The notes beneath the pieces are model-generated. The model was not told where the DNA came from. It saw only the letters and a program-made list of their open reading frames with translations, and did not search any database. Below, piece by piece: positions 17,858-26,412 of a stretch of 64,000 nt of DNA. This DNA is from Bacteroidota bacterium (GTDB lineage: Bacteria; Bacteroidota; Bacteroidia; Chitinophagales; Saprospiraceae). The translations under genes and the position numbers were made by a program. Position 1 is the first letter of the stretch. Each line of letters begins with the position of its first letter. Location: contig JAAEZH010000012.1 in assembly GCA_018222965.1 (NCBI GenBank), positions 62,001-126,000 on the forward strand. The letters run 5' to 3'.

Positions 17858-18952
17858 CTACTCCACATAATACGCCCCGGCCACAACCATACGGGCATCT
17901 GCAGGCGCTTCAAAACTGATAAAGTCGGGAAAAACACGAACCTGTTCCAATTTGCGTTTTTGCAGTTCTTCTCCTTCCACGAAATAGGCATAATAGCTTT
18001 CTCCCTCTTTGATCACTGCCTCTGTTGGCAAACCACTTAGCGCACCAGCTTCTTTTTTTATTACGGCATTAATAAACATGCCCGGTCTGGCTTTCTCCTG
18101 CCCCGTATCCAAATGGCAATGAAGCATCAGGGTTTGGGTTTCCGGTTCTACCATCGGATTGATTTTTACAATACTGGCTTCATAAGCTGTTGCATCCCCC
18201 GGAAGGGTATATGTTACTTTCATGCCTTTCTCCAGGCCTGGCAGATCCCGCGACAAGACCTGAAGTTCCAGATGGAGATGATCCGTTCCGGCAAGATCCA
18301 TCAATTTATCGCTGGGTTCAATGTGCTGGCCGGCATTGACCAGTACCTCATGCAACCAGGCATTTTTTGGAGCATACACGGAAATACGGGACTGAAACGC
18401 CTGTTCTTTTTCTACGCGATCTACATCTACTCCGATCAGCGAAAGTTCTGATCGCAATCCTTTATAGCGAGCCGATAACATTTCTTTTTTTGCCAGACTT
18501 TCGTCGAATAGACGTCCGGAAGTAGCATCCGCTTCCTTTAGCTGCAAGCGACGTTGATAGTCTTTTTCAGCCAGCGAAAGCTCTGCTTTGGTTTCCAGCA
18601 ACAGCCGCTGCTTCTCCACCAACTGTGGATTGTGGATCCGGGCCAGTATGCTTCCCTTTTTGATGTAATCACCCGGCAGAAATCGTATTTCCTCCACAAA
18701 TCCTTCCATCCGGCTGTGGATGGACATGAGTTCGGTTGGCGGCAGTTCCATGCGCCCGGTACAACTGACTTCTTCCTGCAGCCTTTGGGTTTGGATGGGT
18801 CCAATCTCTATCGACGGATTTGAATTCAACACAGCTGATAAATCCTGCTTTTCCGAAACAACTTCCACACTGGCTTCGGCTACGGGAGCTTCATTACTTT
18901 GACAAGCCGCGAAGGGCAAAAACAATAAGAGATATTTATACATTGAGTTCAT
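17858..18952 (-). CDS. RND efflux periplasmic adaptor lipoprotein (CusB/CzcB type)
   Basis: A 364-aa membrane-fusion protein. It begins with a lipoprotein signal (lipobox FAAC, Cys 17). Then come a barrel-sandwich half (MEGFVEEIRFLPGDYIKKGS), a long coiled-coil hairpin (about 115-175, ETKAELSLAEKDYQRRLQLK), the returning lipoyl half and a beta-barrel region ending near PTEAVIKEGESYYAYF. This matches HlyD_D23/CusB-like adaptors that bridge the RND pump and the outer-membrane channel. It follows the pump-TolC gene by five bases on the same strand, so one transcript is expected. The pump's motifs point to divalent metal efflux. Confidence 0.9.
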   Translation of the reverse strand: MNSMYKYLLLFLPFAACQSNEAPVAEASVEVVSEKQDLSAVLNSNPSIEIGPIQTQRLQEEVSCTGRMELPPTELMSIHSRMEGFVEEIRFLPGDYIKKGSILARIHNPQLVEKQRLLLETKAELSLAEKDYQRRLQLKEADATSGRLFDESLAKKEMLSARYKGLRSELSLIGVDVDRVEKEQAFQSRISVYAPKNAWLHEVLVNAGQHIEPSDKLMDLAGTDHLHLELQVLSRDLPGLEKGMKVTYTLPGDATAYEASIVKINPMVEPETQTLMLHCHLDTGQEKARPGMFINAVIKKEAGALSGLPTEAVIKEGESYYAYFVEGEELQKRKLEQVRVFPDFISFEAPADARMVVAGAYYVE

Positions 18953-18957
18953 GACTA

Positions 18958-21900
18958 TTATTTAATGCGGGTTAGATAAAGGAATTCGAGCAGTTGCAGA
19001 TTGTAGCGATTGATCCGATCCAATTGACCGAGAGTGCTATTAATCACCCGTTCGCGAATCTGACTAAATCGCAGAAAATCAATTTCACCCTGCTCGTATT
19101 GAAGGCTGGCTTTTTCAAGAATCAGTTCTTGTCCGGGTTGGATGTTTTCCGCATAGCGGTTTATACTTTCCGCGAGTTGATCCAGGCTGGCCCGCAAGCT
19201 CTTGATCCGGGTTTCAAATTCGCGGAAGCGTAAAAATTGCTCATTGGAAATTTTCGCCTTCTCCAATGCCAGTTTTTCCTGCTCCACACGAGCCATCCGA
19301 CGATCAATAGGAACCTGGACACCCAGTGACACGCCCTGAAAATAAAAGTCTGCTTCCAGCGATTGCGCGAAATAGCCTACTTTCAAGTCAATTTGAGCGG
19401 CTTGCTTTTCACTAAGCCGGATCTGCTGATCCAGTACTGCCCGACGCGCTTCATACCATTGCATATATTGATCCTCCGCAGGCGAAAAGGTCACAGCCGG
19501 GGGTTCCATCCGTACAATAGAATCAGCCTGCAAGAGCATGCTGTCAGGCAACATGGCTGTGGCCCGGATTTCCTGCTCCCGGCGAAGGGTTTCCCGACGA
19601 GCAGCTTCCAGTTGACGAGCCACGTCCTCCCGATCTGTCAGAAACCAATTGTAGGCCAACAGGTCCGTCTCCCCGGCTTCGTATTGCAAGCGTTGTCGAT
19701 TTGCCAGAGAGTCGTATAGCGTTTTCAATTCCTCAAAAACCAGCTGCCGACTATAGGCATGCTGCCAATTGCTCAAGGCAGAACGAATGTCATAGGCCAG
19801 CTCTTGCAGCAAGAAATTTTGCTCTGCATCCAGCAATCCGAGCCGGGCATTGATCAGGGCTTTTTTGGTCTTTCGCTCTCCGCCACGGATCAGCGGACTG
19901 ACATCCTGATTCAGGTTAATCATATGATCAAACCCCTGATAGTTGATCTGCCCTCCCTGATAGTCCAGACTAAGGGGCGACCAGGGCACCAGGGCTTTTC
20001 CATCCAGTGATATACTTTCCCGACTCAAAGCCACATTTTGAAGCATCGGATGATGGACCACTGCATATTCATAGATCGACTCAAAGTCGGAAATGGGTTG
20101 TTGCGCCTGGAGTGCAAACTGACTGCCAAATACCATTAGCAAAATGCCTAGTCCTTTTTTCAACCAGCTTCTGCGATTCACCAAATAATATAAAGTTGGC
20201 ATCAAAACCAGCGTCAACAAAGTTGAGGTGATCAATCCGCCAATCACTACTGTAGCCAGCGGTCGTTGTACCTCTGCCCCGCTACCGGTAGAAATCGCCA
20301 TAGGCAAAAAGCCAAGAGCGGCAACCAGTGCGGTCATCAATACCGGACGCAAGCGAGAAAGGCAAGCCGAAGAAATGAGACTTTTGAAACTGGTAAAATC
20401 GGCGTTCTTCAATTCCCGAATCGCCGATAAGAGCACAATCCCATTGAGTACCGAAACCCCAAACAGCGCAATAAATCCTATGCCGGACGAAATACTAAAT
20501 GGCATATCCCGAATCCAAAGAGCCAGGATTCCTCCCACAGCCGAAAGCGGAACTGCCATAAAAATGATCAGGGTATCGGAAAGCGAATTAAAGGCCATAT
20601 ACAGGAGCACCAAAATGAGTGCAAGAGCAGCCGGCACTGCAAGGCCCAGGCGTTTGCGCGCATGTTCCAGGTTTTCAAACTGGCCGCCGTATTGGATCTC
20701 ATAACCGGGAGGCAGGGAAAGTTCCTCCCCCAGTTTCCCCTGAATTTCTTCCACGAGGCTGGCTACATCCCGATCCCGCACATTGACGCCAATATTGATG
20801 AATCGACGGGCCTGCTCTCTGGAAATCAACATCGGCCCTTCCAGCGAAACAACTTCTGCTACTTCCTGCATGGGCAATTGCCGGCCCGTGCTCGTTCGAA
20901 TCGTGAGCTTCTCCAAATCGAGATCCTGCCGGAACTCCGGTGCCAGGCGAACGACCAGATCAAACTTTCGCTCTTCCTCAAAGATATCGCCCACCTGTTC
21001 GCCCGCATAAGCGGATCGGATTACCTGATTGGCCTCCGAAACCGGAATACCATATTGAGCCAAACGGTTTCGATCGTATTGAACCGACAGCTGCTGCAGC
21101 CCGTCTGTCTGATCCACCTTTACATCGCCTGCTCCTTGTATTTGACGAATGATTTCTGCTGCTTCATCGGCCTGGGATTTCAGCACCTCTACTTCCTCTC
21201 CAAAGATCTTTACGGAAATATCCGATTTTGAACCCGTCATTAATTCATTAAAGCGGAGTTGGATGGGTTGGGTAAATTCAAAGGTAGCCCAGCTGATTGG
21301 TGCCAACTTTTCTTTCATCAGCGCCATAAGATCCTCCCGGTTATCAGCACTTACCCAGTCTTCTTTGTCTTTGAGGATGATCATCACATCGGCATCCTCA
21401 ATAGCCATCGGATCTGTGGGCACCTCGGCGGTCCCAATCTTAGATACCACGTGCTTAACTTCGGGGAAGTTTTCCAGCAAAATCTTTTCGGCCCTGGTGG
21501 AGGTATGGATACTCTCCTGCAGCGAACTGCCGGGTTTTATCGATTGCTGCATGGCAATATCTCCTTCCTCCAGCGTAGGCACAAATTCGGCGCCCAGCCG
21601 GTTAAATAATACAATAGAGAAAAGAAAAACGATCAGGGTGGAGCCTATGGTAAGCAGGGGTTTATTCAGCGAAAGCTGCAAAACAGGATTATACAACTTC
21701 CGCAAATTATTCATCAGCCTGTCGGCGAAGGTGTTTTTTGCTTTGATGGTCCGGCTCAAAAACAGAGAAGCCATGACCGGTACATAGGTCAGCGAAAGGA
21801 TCATCGAGCCCAGTATGGCAAAGGCTACTGTTTGAGCCATGGGGCGAAATGTCTTACCCTCCGTACCATCGAGCGTGAGGATCGGAATAAAAACGACGAG

Positions 21901-23262
21901 GATGATCAACACCCCAAAAGCGGCTGAGCGGTAAATACTGGAGGTTGACTTTTGTACAACCTGATCCATCCCCCGTTTGCTGAGTTTTTGTCCGACATAA
22001 CCAATGGCCAGGGTGTGCAACAGGCTTTCCACAATGATCACGGCACCATCGATAACGATACCAAAATCAATCGCTCCCAGGGACATCAAATTTGCCGAGA
22101 TTCCAAAGTAGCGCATCATGGTCAGGGCAAACAACATGGAAAGTGGAATCACTGAAGCCACGATCAGCCCGGCTCGCAGATTGCCGAGTAAAAGAAGCAG
22201 CACAAAGACCACGATCAAACCGCCTTCGATCAGGTTCTTCTTGACGGTATCAATGGTTTTACCGATCAGTTTGGAGCGATCCAGGTAGGGATAAATACTA
22301 ACGCCTTCCGGCAAAGAGGCGGTAACTTTCTCCATGCGATCCTCAACATGCTGAAGCACTTCCGACGAATTGGCCCCTTTGAGCATGAGCGTAATGCCGC
22401 CCACTACTTCGCCTTTTCCGTCCATGGTCATGGCACCGTAGCGCTTAGCACTCCCGATGCGCACCTGAGCAATATCGCCAACCGTTACCGGAACGCCATT
22501 GACATTGCGAACCAGAACTTTTTCAATTTCTGAAATGGCTTCCAGTCGGCCTTCGGTACGGATGTAAAAAGAGTAAGGGCCTTTTTCGATATAACTGCCC
22601 CCACTGTTTTCGTTGTTGGTTTCCAGGGCCCCGATCACTTCATTCAGGCTCAATCCGTGTACCTTGAGCAAATCGGGATTGACAGCTACTTCGTATTGTT
22701 TGAGATAACCGCCAAAGCTACTCACCTCGATCACTCCCTTCGTTCCGTTTAGTTGTCGTTTGACAATCCATTCTTGGATGCTTCGGAGCCGGGTAGCATC
22801 GTACTGATGGGCAAACTCGGGTTCGACGGTAAGGACATACTGGTATATTTCCCCCAGGCCGGTAGTGATCGGCATCAATTCGGGTTCTGTGCCAGCCGGA
22901 AGTGCGGAGACAGCCACATTGAGTTGTTCCTGCACATATTGACGGGCCAGCATGGTTTCAATATCCTCCTCAAAAACGATGGTAATAACCGAGAGTCCGT
23001 ATCGGGAAATAGACCGTACTTCGATTACGCCCGGAATATTGGTCATGGAAGACTCCAGCGGATAGGTAATGAGTTGCTCCACTTCCTGCGGAGCCAGTGT
23101 TGGTGCGGTACTCACCACCTGCACCTGATTATTGGTAATATCGGGTACGGCATCCAGCGGAATCCGCGCTGCCGAAAACAAGCCCAAAACAATCAGGGCC
23201 AGCACACCGATCAGTACCAGCAATTTGTTCTCTAACGAGAAGCTAATAATCTTATCAAACAT
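18958..23262 (-). CDS. CusA/CzcA heavy-metal RND pump fused to a TolC-like domain
   Basis: A ~1434-aa fusion. Residues 1 to about 1040 are an HME-RND pump: SLENKLLVLIGVLALI at the N-terminus, 12 helices, and helix 4 DFGIVIDGAVIIVES with the D/D/E proton-relay residues of CzcA/CusA. From about 1065 to the end is a TolC/CzcC-like outer-membrane factor (long helices, YEAGETDLLAYNWFLTDRED, LQYEQGEIDFLRFSQIRE). The junction KKGLGILLMVFGSQFALQA looks like a retained signal peptide with an AxA-like site. Fused versions are known in Bacteroidota. The start is ATG at 23262 (MFDKIISF); a TTG seven codons earlier is possible. It drives efflux of metal such as Cu, Co, Zn or Cd; the ion is not determinable. 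Confidence 0.92.
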   Translation of the reverse strand: MFDKIISFSLENKLLVLIGVLALIVLGLFSAARIPLDAVPDITNNQVQVVSTAPTLAPQEVEQLITYPLESSMTNIPGVIEVRSISRYGLSVITIVFEEDIETMLARQYVQEQLNVAVSALPAGTEPELMPITTGLGEIYQYVLTVEPEFAHQYDATRLRSIQEWIVKRQLNGTKGVIEVSSFGGYLKQYEVAVNPDLLKVHGLSLNEVIGALETNNENSGGSYIEKGPYSFYIRTEGRLEAISEIEKVLVRNVNGVPVTVGDIAQVRIGSAKRYGAMTMDGKGEVVGGITLMLKGANSSEVLQHVEDRMEKVTASLPEGVSIYPYLDRSKLIGKTIDTVKKNLIEGGLIVVFVLLLLLGNLRAGLIVASVIPLSMLFALTMMRYFGISANLMSLGAIDFGIVIDGAVIIVESLLHTLAIGYVGQKLSKRGMDQVVQKSTSSIYRSAAFGVLIILVVFIPILTLDGTEGKTFRPMAQTVAFAILGSMILSLTYVPVMASLFLSRTIKAKNTFADRLMNNLRKLYNPVLQLSLNKPLLTIGSTLIVFLFSIVLFNRLGAEFVPTLEEGDIAMQQSIKPGSSLQESIHTSTRAEKILLENFPEVKHVVSKIGTAEVPTDPMAIEDADVMIILKDKEDWVSADNREDLMALMKEKLAPISWATFEFTQPIQLRFNELMTGSKSDISVKIFGEEVEVLKSQADEAAEIIRQIQGAGDVKVDQTDGLQQLSVQYDRNRLAQYGIPVSEANQVIRSAYAGEQVGDIFEEERKFDLVVRLAPEFRQDLDLEKLTIRTSTGRQLPMQEVAEVVSLEGPMLISREQARRFINIGVNVRDRDVASLVEEIQGKLGEELSLPPGYEIQYGGQFENLEHARKRLGLAVPAALALILVLLYMAFNSLSDTLIIFMAVPLSAVGGILALWIRDMPFSISSGIGFIALFGVSVLNGIVLLSAIRELKNADFTSFKSLISSACLSRLRPVLMTALVAALGFLPMAISTGSGAEVQRPLATVVIGGLITSTLLTLVLMPTLYYLVNRRSWLKKGLGILLMVFGSQFALQAQQPISDFESIYEYAVVHHPMLQNVALSRESISLDGKALVPWSPLSLDYQGGQINYQGFDHMINLNQDVSPLIRGGERKTKKALINARLGLLDAEQNFLLQELAYDIRSALSNWQHAYSRQLVFEELKTLYDSLANRQRLQYEAGETDLLAYNWFLTDREDVARQLEAARRETLRREQEIRATAMLPDSMLLQADSIVRMEPPAVTFSPAEDQYMQWYEARRAVLDQQIRLSEKQAAQIDLKVGYFAQSLEADFYFQGVSLGVQVPIDRRMARVEQEKLALEKAKISNEQFLRFREFETRIKSLRASLDQLAESINRYAENIQPGQELILEKASLQYEQGEIDFLRFSQIRERVINSTLGQLDRINRYNLQLLEFLYLTRIK

Positions 23263-23348
23263 GTTATCATTTGCATAAATCAATGAGTTAATTACTGATG
23301 AAATAATCCATCAGCATTCAATCCGCTACTACTTGAGCAGCAATGATT

Positions 23349-23747
23349 TTATGCAAATACAGGAGGTCCGCGAAGAGATATACCAGAATCGGGCGATTCA
23401 GGTGGATATAAAGGCTGGTAGTAAAAGTCAATTAAATTCTGAGCTCTTGGGGCTTTCGCCGAAAGGCAAAAATCAGGGTCGGGAACCAGTCCGAAAAAAG
23501 CAAATATATCGCTTGCTCCATCCAGATCAGCATCCGTTTGGGTAAACCATTCTAAATGTCCTTCACCCAGATCGTTGTGAAAACCCAGTCGAATCCAGTC
23601 CAGCAGGGTATCAGCATCTTTGTGATCTTCCTCATGCATTGCCTCACTCAGCTCTCCGTGGTGGAAGTGCGGCGTTATATTATGCAAAACGAGCAACAAG
23701 CCCGCCAGAAAAAACAATATGTGACCTGCCTTTTTGATAGAATTCAT
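23349..23747 (-). CDS. Small membrane-anchored His/Asp-rich protein of the efflux locus
   Basis: A 132-aa protein, start at 23747 (MNSIKKAGHI). One N-terminal hydrophobic segment (ILFFLAGLLLVLHNI) is followed at once by TPHFHHGE and a charged stretch MHEEDHKDAD, giving clustered His/Asp/Glu that could bind metal in the periplasm. The C-terminal part is unlike known families. It lies 86 bases upstream of the RND-TolC gene on the same strand and is probably its first cistron. A periplasmic metal-binding accessory is inference from composition and position. Confidence 0.6.
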   Translation of the reverse strand: MNSIKKAGHILFFLAGLLLVLHNITPHFHHGELSEAMHEEDHKDADTLLDWIRLGFHNDLGEGHLEWFTQTDADLDGASDIFAFFGLVPDPDFCLSAKAPRAQNLIDFYYQPLYPPESPDSGISLRGPPVFA

Positions 23748-23810
23748 TTTGTTGGAGCAATACAAAAGTAATAATCTTTAATCAGATTAAAAGTGATCTG
23801 GTTCACCAAC

Positions 23811-23866
23811 AAAAAAGCAGCTCTGATTTCGGGGCTTCGATCTCAACAGACCCCGAACTGAGCTGC
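23811..23866 (-). terminator. Rho-independent terminator after the di-haem gene
   Basis: On the minus strand, GCAGCTC pairs with GAGCTGC around an inner CGGGG/CCCCG stem, followed by six T. It lies 74 bases past the stop of the di-haem protein gene. Confidence 0.75.
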
Positions 23867-23939
23867 CTTATTTACTCTAAAAACCGGTGGCAATGCTTAT
23901 TCCATCCGTGAATTTGAGTGATTACTCATGATGTTGCGT

Positions 23940-25427
23940 TTACAAACACATCAAAAATGCCACAAGGGCGTCTTTTTCTTCTGCTGTTAGTTTCAACTCC
24001 AGTATTAGATTGAAAAACTCTACCGTATCATCCAGTGTCGGCAAGCGATCGTCGTGCAGGTACGGCGGGGAGTCTTTGATTCCCCTAAGCGGGAATGTTT
24101 TTATCGGTCCTTCAGGACGGCCGGTATAAAATCGTTCTACTTTCAGATCGTGCATATAATCATCTACGAAAGCGGGTCCGTAGTGACAAGTACCACATTG
24201 TGCTTTCCCCCAGAATAATTGCTCTCCCAGCAATTCCTGATCGGTCGCTTTGGAAGCGATCAGTTTGCCCATGGGTCCGAGTTTAGGTGCCGGCGGAAAA
24301 TCCAGAATAGCATTAAAATCCCCCATCCGGTTAGACACAGATTTTTGGTGTGCCCGCGGTCCGATGTGTTGCATCATACCCGGGTCTCCGTCAAAGTATT
24401 CTTCGATCTCTGCAAAGTGATCCATGCTTCGAATGGAGCGCTTGGAGGAGAGTTGCATCAAATTGTAGTTTCCTCGCATACTGGGTGTACCCACACGCAA
24501 GCGGGCGAGGTGCGGACGACTATCGGGACCCAGCTCGAAAGCGCCGTTGGTATGGCCATTGACATGGCAGGAGAAACAGGATACGCCTGCGCTTGGAGCC
24601 AAAGTGACCCGGTGCGGCGTTTGGTTAAACCAGGTAGTAGGAGTCGTTCGCAGCAATTCCTTTAAACCTTCCATTTGCTCCGGAGTGAGCAATCCATTAA
24701 ATATTTCGTAGTAATTGCTGATGGTTATTTCTTTCCCTTTGGTAACATCTCCCATTTCCCGGTGTGTAGTCAGGAACATCGGTGGCGGAAACTCAGGCAG
24801 GTATTCATCGGGATAATCGTGATCTACATCGATCCGCACATGCTCCGGATGTACTTCATTCCAATTATCCGGAAAGACCATGTGTGCCGTTGATGCTAAG
24901 GGATGCGCCAGGGGTTTAAAGGGAAATAGATCCCGGGCTTTGATTTCTTCGGGCGATAATGCACTCAAGGCTTCAAAAGATGCAATCCCCCGGGGGAGTC
25001 TGACCACAGGTCCTTTCATGATGGCTTTGCGGCCGCCAGACATAAACTGCCCTTCGTAAACTTCGCCGGAAAAATCGTAGCGTGCATTCATGTACTCCCG
25101 GATATCTGCCATGAGCTTTGGCTTCTGCTTTTGATGGTAAGCCAGCCATTCGTCCCACTCCATAGGCAGATTGGGATCCATAAAAGAGCTTTTGCCTTTA
25201 CCACCGTAGCGCCAGAGATCAAAAGGAGTTCTTTCGCCTTTTTTAATATCGGGAAATGCAATGAGGGAATCTATATGTCCGTCGCCCAATCCATAATCGG
25301 GCTCTTGGAAGTCTTCCACTTCGGCTCCGGGAGATTGCAGCAGGTGCAGGCCAATGTCGTCTGGCAGGTTTGTTGCCAACAGGAAACAGCTACCTAAAAG
25401 GATAGCAAAGAGGTAAATTTTTTTCAT
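23940..25427 (-). CDS. Di-haem cytochrome c peroxidase/MauG-like protein
   Basis: A 495-aa exported protein with a signal peptide (IYLFAILLGSCFLLATNL). Two CxxCH haem c sites are present: CFSCH (about residue 284) and CGTCH (about 410), each in a c-type domain. TPHRVTLAP and FPLRGIKDSPPYLHDDRLPTL resemble the C-terminal domain of bacterial di-haem peroxidases and MauG-like enzymes. It is likely periplasmic and oxidises an unknown substrate or reduces peroxide. The N-terminal ~230 residues are not recognised. It is monocistronic, with a strong terminator downstream and a divergent gene upstream. Confidence 0.85.
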   Translation of the reverse strand: MKKIYLFAILLGSCFLLATNLPDDIGLHLLQSPGAEVEDFQEPDYGLGDGHIDSLIAFPDIKKGERTPFDLWRYGGKGKSSFMDPNLPMEWDEWLAYHQKQKPKLMADIREYMNARYDFSGEVYEGQFMSGGRKAIMKGPVVRLPRGIASFEALSALSPEEIKARDLFPFKPLAHPLASTAHMVFPDNWNEVHPEHVRIDVDHDYPDEYLPEFPPPMFLTTHREMGDVTKGKEITISNYYEIFNGLLTPEQMEGLKELLRTTPTTWFNQTPHRVTLAPSAGVSCFSCHVNGHTNGAFELGPDSRPHLARLRVGTPSMRGNYNLMQLSSKRSIRSMDHFAEIEEYFDGDPGMMQHIGPRAHQKSVSNRMGDFNAILDFPPAPKLGPMGKLIASKATDQELLGEQLFWGKAQCGTCHYGPAFVDDYMHDLKVERFYTGRPEGPIKTFPLRGIKDSPPYLHDDRLPTLDDTVEFFNLILELKLTAEEKDALVAFLMCL

Positions 25428-25669
25428 GGTTTATAATTCATTCACCCATTTTTCAGGGTGTTTATTAGGATTGGTTGGGAGGTTTTTCCTCCATCATTTA
25501 TTTAAAAATATTACCTATGGTCGATTCTCTGCCGAATCTTATGTAAACAGCTATTCCTGCTATGCAAAACCATAAAATTGATTGGTCGCATTTTCTTTGA
25601 ATCCCGGGCAATACCTCCAAATGGCTGTGCATTAACTAGTTGGGATGCGGATTTATAGGGATATCCACT

Positions 25670-25677
25670 TACATTTG
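25670..25677 (+). promoter_or_regulatory. Putative -7 box of the LytTR regulator gene
   Basis: TACATTTG matches TAnnTTTG and lies 21 bases before the ATG at 25699. It falls inside the longer open frame that begins at 25645, which argues for the later start. Confidence 0.4.
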
Positions 25678-25698
25678 TATATAAACAGAGCCAATTCC

Positions 25699-26412
25699 AT
25701 GCTTAAATGCCTGATCATTGACGACGACCCACTGATTACTGATTTGATCCAACATTATTGCAGCAAAGTACCTGAGATAGAATACTGCATCTCCTGCAAC
25801 AATCCGCTGGACGGCCTGCGGCTGTTGAGTAATCAGTCTTTCGACCTTCTGTTTTTGGATTATAACATGCCGGATCTCGACGGTAAAGGCGTGCTCGAGC
25901 TTAAACAGGATGACAGCAAAGTGGTCATGATTACCTCCCACCCTGATTTTGCAGTAGACTCCTACAATTATCCGGATGTTGTTGACTACCTGCTAAAACC
26001 CATTTCCTTTGAGCGTTTTTACAAAGCACTTGAAAAGCCCCCCGGCTCTCCTTTGAATGTATCTGGCGAACAAAACCCCAAAGGGGAAACGACAAAATCA
26101 GAAAAGGAAACCTTTTTTGTAAAAGATGGCGTGAAGTGGATTCAGGTGCAGATTCGCGACCTGCTTTATATTAAATCCGAATCCAATTATGTGATCCTTC
26201 ACAAAAAGGACAAGCAAATCATGTCGCTGATGAATCTAAAGGATTTGGACAAGGATCTGCCGGATAATTTTATTCGGGTACATCGCTCATATATAGTCAA
26301 CACCCATTTTATCGATTATCTGACCACCGACGAACTCAGCATCAATGGGAAACTGATTCCCGTAGGGGCTAAGTATAAAACTGCGCTAAAAGAACTGGTA
26401 AAAAAAGGTTAG
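25699..26412 (+). CDS. LytTR-family response regulator
   Basis: A 237-aa two-domain regulator. The receiver (1-120) has the acidic pocket IIDDDP and phosphoacceptor D54 (LFLDYNMPDLDG), with T/S and K positions in MITSHPD and LLKPIS. The LytTR DNA-binding domain (about 138-237) includes DLLYIKSESNYVILH and FIRVHRSYIVN. Members bind direct repeats upstream of targets. Its stop overlaps the stop of the hybrid kinase on the other strand by four bases. The two may form a signalling pair, although the kinase carries its own receiver. Confidence 0.92.
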   Translation: MLKCLIIDDDPLITDLIQHYCSKVPEIEYCISCNNPLDGLRLLSNQSFDLLFLDYNMPDLDGKGVLELKQDDSKVVMITSHPDFAVDSYNYPDVVDYLLKPISFERFYKALEKPPGSPLNVSGEQNPKGETTKSEKETFFVKDGVKWIQVQIRDLLYIKSESNYVILHKKDKQIMSLMNLKDLDKDLPDNFIRVHRSYIVNTHFIDYLTTDELSINGKLIPVGAKYKTALKELVKKG

